Below, one piece after another: positions 38,628 through 47,516 of a stretch of 64,000 nt of DNA (positions within the stretch are counted from its first letter, which is position 1; every line of letters starts with the position of its first letter). The position numbers and the translations under genes were made by a program. The stretch is taken from assembly GCF_903944925.1 (NCBI RefSeq), contig NZ_CAJATU010000131.1, positions 185,308 through 249,307 of the forward strand, in the 5' to 3' direction. The notes below the pieces were generated by a model, which saw only the letters and a list, made by a program, of their open reading frames with translations, ran no database searches and was not told the origin of the DNA. Source of the stretch: an uncultured Rhodopila sp. (lineage in GTDB: Bacteria; Pseudomonadota; Alphaproteobacteria; Acetobacterales; Acetobacteraceae).

Positions 38628-39173
38628 TCAAGTCTTGCGATAGAGCGGCAGCTTCACCCCGGCGCTGCGCACGATGGGCAGCAGCAGCCCGTTGCGCGTC
38701 AGCTTCGAGTCGCGTCCGGACTGCACCGAGGGCGAGGGTGCCGCGGTCCATTCCTGCGCCATGGCGAGCTTGCTGGCGCGGTGCGTCAGCAGCGGGTCTC
38801 CGGGCGGCAGGTGCGGGATCAGCGCGGCGAGCAGGTCGCTGACCGAATACGGCTTCGGCAGCAGCACGTTCGCCCCCGCGGTTGCCGCCGCCGCCTGCTT
38901 GCGCTCCGACACATCATGACTCGTCAGCACGATCGGCCGGGTGGCATAGCCGCTGCGCCGCCGGATGCGGGCGCAGGCATTGTATCCCGCCAGCCGCAGC
39001 GACCCGACGTCCAGCACCACGAGGTTGGCGACGGCGTGCGCCGCGTACTCCTCCGCCTCCGCGGCGGTGGAGGCCATCAGCACGGCGAAGTCGAGTTCGC
39101 TGAACTCCACCCGCAGCACGCTGCTGATGATCGGGTCGGGTTCGGCCAGGATGATGATCGGGGGTGCGGACAT
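38628..39173 (-). CDS. Response regulator, receiver domain only with C-terminal extension
   Basis: 181 residues. Receiver domain 5-120 with the acidic pair in IILAEPDPIISSVL, phosphoacceptor Asp55 in ANLVVLDVGSLRLAGYNACA, Thr/Ser in RPIVLTSHDVSERK and Lys in NVLLPKPYSVSDLLAAL. The 60-residue tail (SPSVQSGRDSKLTRNGLLLP) is not a recognised output domain. No histidine kinase gene lies nearby, so the partner is elsewhere. It could signal by protein contact. Confidence 0.87.
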   Translation of the reverse strand: MSAPPIIILAEPDPIISSVLRVEFSELDFAVLMASTAAEAEEYAAHAVANLVVLDVGSLRLAGYNACARIRRRSGYATRPIVLTSHDVSERKQAAAATAGANVLLPKPYSVSDLLAALIPHLPPGDPLLTHRASKLAMAQEWTAAPSPSVQSGRDSKLTRNGLLLPIVRSAGVKLPLYRKT

Positions 39174-39273
39174 CGGGACGCATGATGCGCCGGAAAGATT
39201 GACGAAAGGTTAACGCGGCCGGGCTTGGTCGAGTGTATCCGCCGGAAGCCGGCGGGCACCTGATCGGGCGAGT

Positions 39274-39873
39274 TCAGGGCAGCATTTCCAGGTCACCGTA
39301 GACCGCCGCCAGAGGCAATGCCGCCCCTGGCTCTGGAATCGGGATGGGCTTCACGGGTTCAAGTTCCGGGGACGCCGAACTCTTGTCTGTTGACGGGGTG
39401 AAAGGCAGGTCGCCACGCTCCCGCGACCACACCGCGTATCCCACTTCATCCTGCTCGACGATGACGCAGCGCAAAATCGTTGCCACCTGCTCGTACTCGA
39501 TCAGCTTGGTGACGTAATCCAGGTCCCGATCATAGGATACGACCTCGATAACAACGACTATACCAGGGATGAACCGAATCCCGGGCCTGCCGGCAAGCCG
39601 CGGCGCCACGAATACGTCCGGCGCCCGCGACACCTCGCCGACGGTGTGGATGAGATCCTGCGGGCCGAAGACATCGTAGGCGCTTCCAACCAGATGCGGT
39701 TTCAACGCATCCGCAATGTTCCGGACCACCTTGTTGTGCGGCCAGCAGGCGGTCATCATCTGCGGATGGTTCCCGTCATATTCGTATGGGACATCCTGAC
39801 GGGCAGCCCACGCAGCGAACCCCTCGGCCGTCCACCTGCGATTGCGCCCGGGAAGCGCTCTAACCCGGTTCAT
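39274..39873 (-). CDS. Uma2-family (DUF820) putative restriction-endonuclease-fold protein
   Basis: 199 residues. The PD-(D/E)xK core is visible as RAPDVFVAPR followed by IVVVIEVVSYDRDLDYVTKL and IEYEQVATILRCVIV, matching the Uma2 pattern P-D-V…E-V-x-S…K. The N-terminal helix region WTAEGFAAWAARQDVPYEYD is usual for the family. Uma2 proteins are frequent in multiple copies and their role is not established. The proline-rich tail after 165 is unusual. Confidence 0.82.
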   Translation of the reverse strand: MNRVRALPGRNRRWTAEGFAAWAARQDVPYEYDGNHPQMMTACWPHNKVVRNIADALKPHLVGSAYDVFGPQDLIHTVGEVSRAPDVFVAPRLAGRPGIRFIPGIVVVIEVVSYDRDLDYVTKLIEYEQVATILRCVIVEQDEVGYAVWSRERGDLPFTPSTDKSSASPELEPVKPIPIPEPGAALPLAAVYGDLEMLP

Positions 39874-39963
39874 AACGCTGCCGGCAAGCCGGCCGGCCGA
39901 GACCGGCTGAAGGGAGACGGCCGTCTTCCCCCGGGACAGCGGACGAAGCGACCGCCGCTGGGG

Positions 39964-40869
39964 TCAAACCTGCGATCCGATCTTGACCAGCGTTGTCCGG
40001 AGCCATGCCAGTCCGAGATCGCCCGCTTTCTGCCGCGACCATAGCATCGAAAGACGCCAGGGCGCCATGCTGAACGGCAGTTCGTGGATTTCAACCGCCG
40101 CATTACGCGCAAACAGCTTCCCCGCCCTCGCCCCCACCGACGCGACCATGTCGCTGCCTGGCAATACCGAGGGGATCACCAGGACATGTGGAACGATGAG
40201 CTTGATGTGACGCTCCAGTCCGAGCGCCGCCAGCGCCTCGTCAACCACCCCGGCGGCGTCGCCTCGTTCCGTGACAAGAACATGAGGCAGTTTTACGAAC
40301 GTATCGAGCGTCATGCCGCCCTGAAGGTCAGGATGTCCACGGCGCGTGATGCACACGAACCGCTCCTCGAACAGCGATTGCAGTCCCAGCCGTTTTGGCA
40401 CCCGTGGATAGACGCCCAATGCCAGATCGAGCTCGTCCGCGTCCAGCAAAGCCACCGTCGCGTCCTTCTCCACAAAACGGAACCGCAGATCGACAAAAGG
40501 CGCCGTCCGCGCCAAATGTGCCGCCAGACGCGGCAGGATCACCATCGTTGCATAGTCGCCACCGCTGACATCGAACACGCGCCGAGAGGTGGCGGGATCG
40601 AACGCAACTGGCGGCTCCAGCGCGGCGCGAAGCTGCGCCAGCCCTGACGCGACCCGGGTTTCGAGCTGCACCGCCCGCACCGTCGGCAACATCACCTGGC
40701 CGGAGCGTACGAACAGGGCATCGTCAAGCACTGTCCGCAGCCGTGCCAGCGCGCCGCTCATGGCCGGCTGGCTGATGCCCAGGCGCACCGCGGCGGCGGA
40801 TACGCTCCGCGCTTCCATCAGCGCCTCGAAGGCTACCATCAGGTTCAGATCGATCTGCCGCAAATCCAT
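39964..40869 (-). CDS. LysR-family transcriptional regulator (NodD/SyrM-like group)
   Basis: 301 residues with a winged helix-turn-helix at 1-60 (LRQIDLNLMVAFEALMEARS, SQPAMSGALARLRTVLDDAL) and an effector domain. LNLMVAFEALM is typical of the NodD/PcpR/LinR subgroup, often linked to aromatic compounds. I place the start at 40867-40869, the first codon of the conserved region. It is divergent from the SnoaL–isochorismatase–DUF2721 genes, with 85 bases between, and probably regulates them. Confidence 0.9.
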   Translation of the reverse strand: MDLRQIDLNLMVAFEALMEARSVSAAAVRLGISQPAMSGALARLRTVLDDALFVRSGQVMLPTVRAVQLETRVASGLAQLRAALEPPVAFDPATSRRVFDVSGGDYATMVILPRLAAHLARTAPFVDLRFRFVEKDATVALLDADELDLALGVYPRVPKRLGLQSLFEERFVCITRRGHPDLQGGMTLDTFVKLPHVLVTERGDAAGVVDEALAALGLERHIKLIVPHVLVIPSVLPGSDMVASVGARAGKLFARNAAVEIHELPFSMAPWRLSMLWSRQKAGDLGLAWLRTTLVKIGSQV

Positions 40870-40872
40870 GCA

Positions 40873-40904
40873 ACCAATATACGATATCCGCTGCACTTAT
40901 TGGT
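40873..40904. promoter_or_regulatory. Possible LysR operator: ACCAATA-N18-TATTGGT
   Basis: A perfect 7-base inverted repeat spaced by 18 bases lies between the LysR start (40869) and the SnoaL-like gene (40955). The AT-rich half-sites stand out in GC-rich surroundings and the span suits a LysR tetramer. Assignment is by symmetry and location. Confidence 0.4.
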
Positions 40905-40954
40905 AAAAATCCACGCCGCATCCACGTGACTCGCCGGTTGGGAGCGAAACTGAC

Positions 40955-41359
40955 ATGAGCGCGACGCCCGAGCTTGAGCAAAATACCCGCCTGGTTATCG
41001 ACCATTTCGAGGCTTTCGTGAATCGCAAGGACCTCGATGCTATCGAGAGCAATCTCGATCCGGCATTTCTCGATCATGACGGCCCCGGCGGCCGCCCCGC
41101 TGATCGCGCTGCCGATCGGGCGATGATGGCCGGGATGCACGTGATGTTCCCCGATCTGCATGTGACGGTGCGGGACGCCGTGGCGCAGGGCGACAAGGTC
41201 GTCGTGCGCAACACCTGGACCGGCACGAATGCCCGGACCGGCCAGCGGATGGAATGCCACGGCTTCGTCATGTGGCGGATTGCAGGCGGGAAGATCATCG
41301 AGCGGTGGGCGACGGTGACGCCGATGCACGAGGTCGCGTTCGAATCGGGCGAGAAGTAG
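40955..41359 (+). CDS. SnoaL/NTF2-like polyketide-cyclase family protein
   Basis: 134 residues of the ester-cyclase (SnoaL-like) type: NTRLVIDHFEAFVNRKDLDA, GMHVMFPDLHVTVRDAVAQG, NTWTGTNARTGQRMECHGFV and FVMWRIAGGKIIERWATVTP. These are small cone-shaped NTF2-fold proteins with varied binding or isomerase roles. First gene of the operon divergent from LysR. Confidence 0.88.
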   Translation: MSATPELEQNTRLVIDHFEAFVNRKDLDAIESNLDPAFLDHDGPGGRPADRAADRAMMAGMHVMFPDLHVTVRDAVAQGDKVVVRNTWTGTNARTGQRMECHGFVMWRIAGGKIIERWATVTPMHEVAFESGEK

Positions 41360-41361
41360 AC

Positions 41362-41466
41362 ATGTTGCCGATCGGCGGTGGCAGGTTCGAACGATACGTC
41401 CGGCTCGCCAGCCCGTACGCGACGGGTAACGTGCTGGACATCATCGCGGGCGCCCTTCCCGTCTGA
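41362..41466 (+). other. Short 34-codon reading frame, possible gene remnant
   Basis: ATG at 41362, two bases after the SnoaL-like stop, opens MLPIGGGRFERYVRLASPYA and TGNVLDIIAGALPV to a stop at 41466. Codon use fits coding sequence but it is too short to recognise. It may be the tail of a deleted gene or a small protein. Confidence 0.3.
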
Positions 41467-41492
41467 TCCGATTCAAATCACAGGAGACCCGT

Positions 41493-42053
41493 ATGCAGAT
41501 ACCCACGCGCGACAACGCCGCCGTCGTGTTCCTGGATCTACAGGAAGAAATCGTCAAGAACAGCCGCACCTTGCCGATAGGGCGGCTGCAGCGCAGCACA
41601 GGCGCGCTGGCGAAGCTGGCGGCGCTCCACCAACTTCCGGTGTTTCTCTCCGCGGTTCCACCCGGAGGCGCCTTTCTTGACGCGGTGCTGACGTCGCTTG
41701 GCGGTTCAGCACCGCGCATGCGGACGCAGACCACGGCGTTCGCCGACCCGGGAATTGTCGACGGCCTCGCGGCGACAGGTCGGCGAGTCCTTGTCCTTGC
41801 GGGGGTGGCGAGCGAAATCGTCGTCCAGCGCACGGCGCTTGACGCCCTCGCCGCGGGATATGAGGTGCACGTCGCCGTGGACGCTTCCGGCGGCGTGGAT
41901 GCGCGCAGCGAGGAGGCGGCATGGCGCCGGATCGTCGCGGCCGGAGGAGTCACCACGTCGGTCACGACCTTTGCCGCCGAGTTGACCGGCGATTTCACCA
42001 CCGAGCTTGGCGCCGCCACACTCGGCATCGTCTACGAGACCATCGGCGAATAA
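41493..42053 (+). CDS. Isochorismatase-fold protein lacking the catalytic Cys
   Basis: 186 residues with the cysteine-hydrolase fold. The first catalytic Asp is kept (AAVVFLDLQEEIV, D15). The nucleophile region reads LAGVASEIVVQRTALDALAA, where family members have T-[DE]-x-C-V; Val110 replaces Cys. The Lys site before the S-A-F motif seems to be Arg77 (MRTQTTAF). It is therefore probably inactive as a hydrolase and may bind a ligand. Good ribosome-binding site (CAGGAGACC) before 41493. It follows the SnoaL-like gene and precedes DUF2721 by 3 bases. Confidence 0.85.
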   Translation: MQIPTRDNAAVVFLDLQEEIVKNSRTLPIGRLQRSTGALAKLAALHQLPVFLSAVPPGGAFLDAVLTSLGGSAPRMRTQTTAFADPGIVDGLAATGRRVLVLAGVASEIVVQRTALDALAAGYEVHVAVDASGGVDARSEEAAWRRIVAAGGVTTSVTTFAAELTGDFTTELGAATLGIVYETIGE

Positions 42054-42056
42054 GCC

Positions 42057-42494
42057 ATGGGGGGCTTCTCAGCTTCTCAGGCGATCATTGCTGCGATGAT
42101 CACGCCTGCATTGTTGATACTCGCATCCGGTTCGCTGATCGCTACCGCCCTGTTGCGTCTGGCCCGGGTGGTCGATCGCGTCAGGAAGCTGGCCGAGCCG
42201 GCAGCGCCGATTGAGCTCGCTGAGGAGTTGGGCCGGCACCGGCGCCGTGCCGAACTCGCCGAGCGGGCTGTGCGGCTCTATTTTGCTGCCGTTCTGTGTT
42301 TTGTGCTGGCAGGCTTTGGCATTGCGATCGACCATTTCGCTGCGGATCGATTGACGTGGCTGCCGGTTGCTCTGACAACGATCGGAATGGGCCTGATCGT
42401 TGCCGGCAGCGTCGCAATGCTCGCCGAGTGCCGTTGCGCCACAGCTCAGATAGAGAGCGAAATGCGCGCGCTCGGGGCAGCCGATCGGCGATGA
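42057..42494 (+). CDS. DUF2721 membrane protein
   Basis: 145 residues. N-terminal amphipathic helix then AAMITPALLILASGSLIATA, a membrane segment followed by LLRLARVVDRVRKL, the DUF2721 signature. Two more helices at about 75-95 and 103-122. A cytoplasmic charged loop separates the first helix from the pair. Function unknown. Last gene of the LysR-divergent group. Confidence 0.85.
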   Translation: MGGFSASQAIIAAMITPALLILASGSLIATALLRLARVVDRVRKLAEPAAPIELAEELGRHRRRAELAERAVRLYFAAVLCFVLAGFGIAIDHFAADRLTWLPVALTTIGMGLIVAGSVAMLAECRCATAQIESEMRALGAADRR

Positions 42495-42549
42495 AAGCGA
42501 CCATCCGCTTGAAAGGTTCGCCGGCTCGGCGAGGTCAGCCGGTGATGCA

Positions 42550-43569
42550 TCAGCCTCCGATTGGGCCGGTGTATTTTTCCAGCACCGCCCACGCCTCGGC
42601 GCCGTATTTCTGCTTCCACCTGGCGTAGAACCCCGCCTTGATCAATACCTGGCGGAATGCTTCCGGGTCCGGTTCGTTGAACACCATGCCCTGCTGTTCC
42701 AGCAGTGTCCGCATCGCGCCGTCGGAATGGGCGCAATCGGCGCGCTGGTCCTCCCCCGAGGCGTTGAAGTTGCGCGCGATCAAATCCTGCACGTCCGCCG
42801 GCAGCGAGGCGAAATTGCGGCCGTTGCCGAGCATCAGATAGCCGTCCCACATGTGCCGGGTCATCGAAACGTATTTCTGCACCTCATACAGTTTCGCGGT
42901 TTCGATGTTGATCAGCGGATTTTCCTGCCCCTCGACGAGTTTCGTCTGCAGTGCCGAATAAACCTCGTTGAAATTGATGCTGGCCGGCGCCGCGCCGAAC
43001 GCTTCGAACATGCTGGTCCAGAGCGGACTGACCGGCACGCGGATCTTGTAGCCCAGCAGGTCCGCCGGCGTGCGGATCGGGTGCGTGCTACTGCTGATCT
43101 CGCGAAATCCGTTGTCCCAGGTTTTCTCGAAGACATGCAGCCCCGCCTTGCCGATGACGCCGCGGATCAGCCCGCCGAGCTCGCCATCCATCGCCTGCCA
43201 AACCTGCTTGTAGCCCGGGAATGCATAGCCGATGCCGTAGATCGAGCTGATCGGCGTGTAGGTCGAGAGAATAAGGCCGGAGAGCGACATGAACTCCAGC
43301 GCGCCGGAGCGGAGCTGCGACAGCATGTCGGTATCGCCGCCGAGCTGGTTGTTCGGAAACAGCGAAATCTTCACCCGGCCGTTCGTGTCTTTATAAATAC
43401 GATCGACCGCTTCCTGCTGGCGGATCGTATTCGGATGCGACATCGGATTGTCGTTCGCGAGCTTCATCTCGAACTCGGGATCGCCGCCGCGGGCGCGCAG
43501 CAGCCCGGGCAGCGGCAGCGCGGCAGCGGCGGTGCCCAGCAATAGTCTTCTGGAAGCCAAACGAACCAT
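42550..43569 (-). CDS. TRAP transporter substrate-binding protein (DctP family), orphan
   Basis: 339 residues. Twin-arginine-like signal (RLASRRLLLGTAAAALPLPG) then the DctP fold: LANDNPMSHPNTIRQQEAVD, SLFPNNQLGGDTDMLSQLRS, GLHVFEKTWDNGFREISSST, GYKIRVPVSPLWTSMFEAFG with the substrate-carboxylate Arg, and SINFNEVYSALQTKLVEGQE. GAGGAG lies 6 bases before 43569. The DctQ and DctM membrane subunits needed for transport are not nearby. Confidence 0.9.
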   Translation of the reverse strand: MVRLASRRLLLGTAAAALPLPGLLRARGGDPEFEMKLANDNPMSHPNTIRQQEAVDRIYKDTNGRVKISLFPNNQLGGDTDMLSQLRSGALEFMSLSGLILSTYTPISSIYGIGYAFPGYKQVWQAMDGELGGLIRGVIGKAGLHVFEKTWDNGFREISSSTHPIRTPADLLGYKIRVPVSPLWTSMFEAFGAAPASINFNEVYSALQTKLVEGQENPLINIETAKLYEVQKYVSMTRHMWDGYLMLGNGRNFASLPADVQDLIARNFNASGEDQRADCAHSDGAMRTLLEQQGMVFNEPDPEAFRQVLIKAGFYARWKQKYGAEAWAVLEKYTGPIGG

Positions 43570-43794
43570 GACTGTCTCCTCCATGCGCCGGGCCTTGATC
43601 CGCCGGTCTTGCATGAAGGGTGTTCGCGGGAACTCACCGGGTCAAGGCTCCGCCATCCGTGCCGGACGATCGTTGCCGCTTTCCGTAACATCCGTTCCGG
43701 CTTTTCTGATCGGGATAAAGTTTCAGTGACTCCGGAGCAAGGCACCGTCGCGGCATCATGTGTTACGCTGACAATGCAAGCGGGGGTGAGCGTC

Positions 43795-44346
43795 GTGACA
43801 CAGATGGCGATCGTTGATAACACCAAGCACGCCGGATCCATCATTACGATGCAGCCCTATACGGGCAGTGTTGCCGGAATTACATCCGAATACATATCGG
43901 TGTCGCCCGACAACCTGATCCTGACCGCGCTCGGCCCGAATGTCTTTATATACGGCGGAACGGGCGAAGACGTCATTGCCGCGCAGAGCGGGCGCAACAT
44001 CCTGGACGGCGGTTCCGGATCGAATTTCCTCGTCGGCGGTACCGGCACCGACACGTTCTATGTCGATGCCGTCAGCAGCGCCTTCACCTGGAGCACCATC
44101 GTCAACTTCCACCACACGGATGACGTCACCATCTGGGGCTGGCAGCCGGGTATCTCCACGGCGGCCTGGGTGGCCAACCTCGGCGCGGCCGGCTTCACCG
44201 GTGCCACGCTGCAGGTCGACATCAACGGCAAGGGCGCGGTCACCGACCAACTGACCTTCGCCGGCTTCAGCGTTGCGCAGGCGTCGCAATTCGTCCAGGC
44301 GGCGGGTACGGTCGCAGGCAACCCCTACCTCCACATCACTACATAG
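43795..44346 (+). CDS. Small RTX-repeat (hemolysin-type calcium-binding) protein
   Basis: About 183 residues. Glycine-rich nonapeptide-like repeats occur at about 54-90 (YGGTGEDVIA, LDGGSGSNFLV, GGTGTDTFYVD), which fold as a calcium-binding beta roll. The C-terminal part (FHHTDDVTIWGWQPG, DQLTFAGFSVAQASQF) is like the end of type I-secreted proteins. No Sec signal. I choose the GTG at 43795 because GGGGGTGAG ends 4 bases upstream; ATG codons at 43774 and 43804 are alternatives. No type I secretion genes are adjacent. Confidence 0.75.
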   Translation: MTQMAIVDNTKHAGSIITMQPYTGSVAGITSEYISVSPDNLILTALGPNVFIYGGTGEDVIAAQSGRNILDGGSGSNFLVGGTGTDTFYVDAVSSAFTWSTIVNFHHTDDVTIWGWQPGISTAAWVANLGAAGFTGATLQVDINGKGAVTDQLTFAGFSVAQASQFVQAAGTVAGNPYLHITT

Positions 44347-44347
44347 C

Positions 44348-45154
44348 CTAACCGCCGAGATGGGCCAGCGCATCCCGCATCGGGTCGCTGGAGACGGTGA
44401 TCAGCCCGTCAAACGGGCCGGACATTTCCAGGATCGCGAATATCACCGCGGCAATCGCCACGGCCCCCAATACGATCATCGTCAGCGCCAGCGTGTTGCG
44501 CGGCGAAATCAACCCCAGGCTGAGGAAAACGATCGCCAGCCAGAAGATCAGCACGTTCTGGAAAGGCGTCGGAATCGTCTTGCCGGCCTGCTCGACCAGC
44601 TTCCAGCGATCCTGCATCAGGGTGGCGAAATGACGGTTGGCCGCCGCCTCAAGCTCGGTCCGAACGGCATCACCCGCCGGCAGACGGCGGATCTCGCGCC
44701 CCACCCGCTCCAACACCGCCCCGAGCGCCACGCTTTCAAGCCGCGGGTGCCGGGGATCGCCGTCCCGCAGGTCTGTCAGGATGGTCGTATTGGCCGGTTT
44801 GGGTTCGTCCGGCCAGGTCGAGGCGATGGCGCTGGCAACGTAGATACGCAGCAGCGACCTCGCCGGTTCGGCTTCGGGTCCGATCTCCTGCAACGATTGG
44901 CCGAGATCGATCAACTCGACCGCAAACAGCCTGATTTCCGACCCGGCCTGATTGAACGACTGGACGACCGAGTTGGTCAGCAGCCCGAGAATCAAGGCCG
45001 TCAGGGTCACGAGCATGTTCGTGACGGTCAGCGCCAATTCTTTCGTGTCGCGGCTTCTATGCGCGTCCGACAGGAAACGCTGGATGAAGACGCCAATGGC
45101 GGAGCTGACCAGCAGGATGGCGAAGACGGCGGCCGAAGACGCCAGGTCGCTCAT
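44348..45154 (-). CDS. DUF4239 membrane protein
   Basis: 268 residues with two N-terminal and two C-terminal helices flanking a helical middle part. Family marks: NMLVTLTALILGLLTNSVVQ, FWLAIVFLSLGLISPRNTLA and the C-terminal LEMSGPFDGLITVSSDPMRD. The last piece is characteristic of the DUF4239 (bestrophin-like) family of unknown function. Convergent with the RTX-like gene with 1 base between. Confidence 0.86.
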   Translation of the reverse strand: MSDLASSAAVFAILLVSSAIGVFIQRFLSDAHRSRDTKELALTVTNMLVTLTALILGLLTNSVVQSFNQAGSEIRLFAVELIDLGQSLQEIGPEAEPARSLLRIYVASAIASTWPDEPKPANTTILTDLRDGDPRHPRLESVALGAVLERVGREIRRLPAGDAVRTELEAAANRHFATLMQDRWKLVEQAGKTIPTPFQNVLIFWLAIVFLSLGLISPRNTLALTMIVLGAVAIAAVIFAILEMSGPFDGLITVSSDPMRDALAHLGG

Positions 45155-45180
45155 GCAAGGCTAACCCGGCGGGACGCGGC

Positions 45181-46140
45181 CTATCGCGCCGCGCCCATCG
45201 CCCAGGCCAGCACGCCCTTCTGGGCATGCAGCCGGTTCTCCGCCTCATCGAAGACCACCGAATGCGGCCCGTCGATCACGTCGGCATCGACTTCCTCGCC
45301 CCGGTGCGCCGGCAGGCAGTGCATGAACACCGCGTCCGGCGCGGCCAGGCCCATCAAACGGGAGGTCACACGATACGGCGCCAGCAGATTGTGCCGGCTC
45401 TCGTTCGGATCATCCGACATCGACACCCAGGTATCCGTCACCACGCAGCGCGCCCCGGCCACCGCCGCTTCGGCGTCATCGGTCAGTTCGATCCGGCCGC
45501 CCTGGGCGCGGGCCCATGCGATTGCGTCCTCCGGCGGACGCAGCCCGTCCGGAGTCGCCAGCCGCAAGGTGAAGCCGAACCGCACCGCCGCCTCGATCCA
45601 ACTTCGCGCCACGTTGTTGCCGTCGCCGCACCACGCCACCACCTGTCCGGCGATCGGACCGCATTTCTCCTCAAACGTCAGCACATCGGCCATCAACTGG
45701 CAGGGGTGCGACGCCTCGGTCAGGCCGTTGATCACCGGCACGGTGGCATGTTCCGCCAGATCGTGCAGCTTGGACACCTTGTCCGTCCGCAGCATGATCG
45801 CATCGACATAGCGCGACAGCACCCGCGCCGTGTCGGCCACGCTCTCGCCGCGGCCGAGCTGCATGTCCTTGCCCGACAGCACGATCACGTCGCCGCCGAG
45901 CTGGCGCATGCCGACCTCGAAGGAGACGCGGGTTCGGGTGGAGGGTTTCTCGAAGATGAGGGCGAGGGTCTTGCCGGCCAGCGGGCGCGACGACACGCCC
46001 CCGGCGCGCTTGAAGCCGGACGCGATGTCGAGCATCTGCCGCAAGGTTGCCGTATCGAAGTCGCGCAGGTCGAGGAAGTGCCGCGGCCCGGCCCCCTGCC
46101 CCTCCCGGCTATCGGCCTTCCGCCGGACCGCGCCGCTCAT
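45181..46140 (-). CDS. argF: Ornithine carbamoyltransferase
   Basis: Makes citrulline from ornithine and carbamoyl phosphate in arginine synthesis. 319 residues, with the carbamoyl-phosphate motif [38 protein letters not shown], and the ornithine-loop [20 protein letters not shown]. The start at 46138-46140 overlaps the argD stop by 4 bases (ATGA), the usual alphaproteobacterial argD-argF coupling. The N-terminal 20 residues are an extra, basic extension. Confidence 0.95.
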   Translation of the reverse strand: MSGAVRRKADSREGQGAGPRHFLDLRDFDTATLRQMLDIASGFKRAGGVSSRPLAGKTLALIFEKPSTRTRVSFEVGMRQLGGDVIVLSGKDMQLGRGESVADTARVLSRYVDAIMLRTDKVSKLHDLAEHATVPVINGLTEASHPCQLMADVLTFEEKCGPIAGQVVAWCGDGNNVARSWIEAAVRFGFTLRLATPDGLRPPEDAIAWARAQGGRIELTDDAEAAVAGARCVVTDTWVSMSDDPNESRHNLLAPYRVTSRLMGLAAPDAVFMHCLPAHRGEEVDADVIDGPHSVVFDEAENRLHAQKGVLAWAMGAAR

Positions 46141-47336
46141 TGTGCCGCCGCCTTGCTGGACGCCGCCGCCGCGACCTTGGCCGCCGCGCGGCGCAGCAAC
46201 GCCACGCCCTCGGCGATATCGCTGTCGGTGACGACCAGTGGTGGCGCCAGCCGCAGCACATTGTCGCCGGCGGTCAGGGCCAGCAGCCCCTCGGCAACGC
46301 AGGCCGCCTGCACCTGCCCCTGCGGCACCACGCATTTCAGCCCCAGGAGCAGCCCGAGGCCGCGGACTTCAGCGAACACGGACGGGAAATCCCGCGCCAC
46401 GGCGTCGAGTTCGCCGCGCAGCACGCGGCCCTTGCGCTCGACGTCTTCCAGGAATCCCGGCTCCAGCATCACGTCCAGCACGGCGTTGCCGGCGGCGCAG
46501 GCCAGCGGGTTGCCGCCGAACGTGGTGCCGTGCGTGCCTGGCTTCAGCGCCTTGGCGTAGCGCTCCGTCGCCAGAACCGCACCCAGCGGGAAGCCGCCGC
46601 CGATGCCCTTGGCCGAGGACATGATGTCCGGCGCGATGCCCGACCACTCATGCGCGAACAGCTTGCCCGAGCGGCCCATGCCGCTTTGCACCTCGTCCAT
46701 GCCCAAGATGATGTCGTATTCGTCGCACACTGCGCGCAGGTCGCGGAGGAACTGCAGGTCCGCCGGCCGGATGCCACCCTCGCCCTGCACCGGCTCGACG
46801 ATGATGCCGCAGGTCTGCGGGCCGATGGCGTCGCGCACGGCGTTCATGTTGTTGAACGGGACGTGGTCGAAGCCGTCCACCACCGGGCCGAAGCCCTCAA
46901 GATAATGAGGATTGCCGGTGGCCGCGAGCGTCGCCAGGGTGCGGCCGTGGAACGCGCCCTCAAAGCATATGACGCGGTAGCGCTCCGGCTTGCCGGCGTC
47001 CGAGGTGGCGCGGCGCATCATCTTGATCATGCCCTCGTTCGCCTCGGCGCCCGAGTTGCAGAAGAACACGCTGTCCGCGAAGGTCACATCAACCAGCCGC
47101 CGGGCCAGCCGTTCCGCCTGCGGGATGCGATACAGGTTGGACGTGTGCATCACCTTGGCGGCCTGCTCGGCGATCGCCTTGACCAGGTGCGGGTGCGCAT
47201 GTCCGAGGCTGGCCGTGGCGATACCGGAGCCGAAATCGAGGAATCGTCGCCCGTCCACCGTCCACAGCCAGGCGCCCTCGCCCCGCTCGAAAGCGAGATC
47301 GGCACGTGCGTAGTTCGGCAGCAGCGCGGATATCAT
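46137..47336 (-). CDS. argD: Acetylornithine transaminase
   Basis: Class III PLP aminotransferase of arginine (and possibly lysine) synthesis, 399 residues. It has [60 protein letters not shown], and the cofactor Asp and Lys in [20 protein letters not shown] and [20 protein letters not shown]. Start chosen at 47334-47336 ([20 protein letters not shown], the family N terminus). The frame is open further upstream without similarity. First gene of the argD-argF pair. Confidence 0.95.
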   Translation of the reverse strand: MISALLPNYARADLAFERGEGAWLWTVDGRRFLDFGSGIATASLGHAHPHLVKAIAEQAAKVMHTSNLYRIPQAERLARRLVDVTFADSVFFCNSGAEANEGMIKMMRRATSDAGKPERYRVICFEGAFHGRTLATLAATGNPHYLEGFGPVVDGFDHVPFNNMNAVRDAIGPQTCGIIVEPVQGEGGIRPADLQFLRDLRAVCDEYDIILGMDEVQSGMGRSGKLFAHEWSGIAPDIMSSAKGIGGGFPLGAVLATERYAKALKPGTHGTTFGGNPLACAAGNAVLDVMLEPGFLEDVERKGRVLRGELDAVARDFPSVFAEVRGLGLLLGLKCVVPQGQVQAACVAEGLLALTAGDNVLRLAPPLVVTDSDIAEGVALLRRAAAKVAAAASSKAAAQ

Positions 47337-47516
47337 CCGGTTCAAACCTTGGTTGTCACAGCCTTCCCGACGGATCGCCCGCCCACGACCTTTCGGGACG
47401 GGTCCGGGGGAAACGCGGATCATCGTTCGAACCGCTCGGCGCTGTCAAACGAGTGTTTGAAGACAAGTCGCAAACCACGGTTGCAACGGTCTCGGCCGAA
47501 CGTGCATCGTCGCGCC

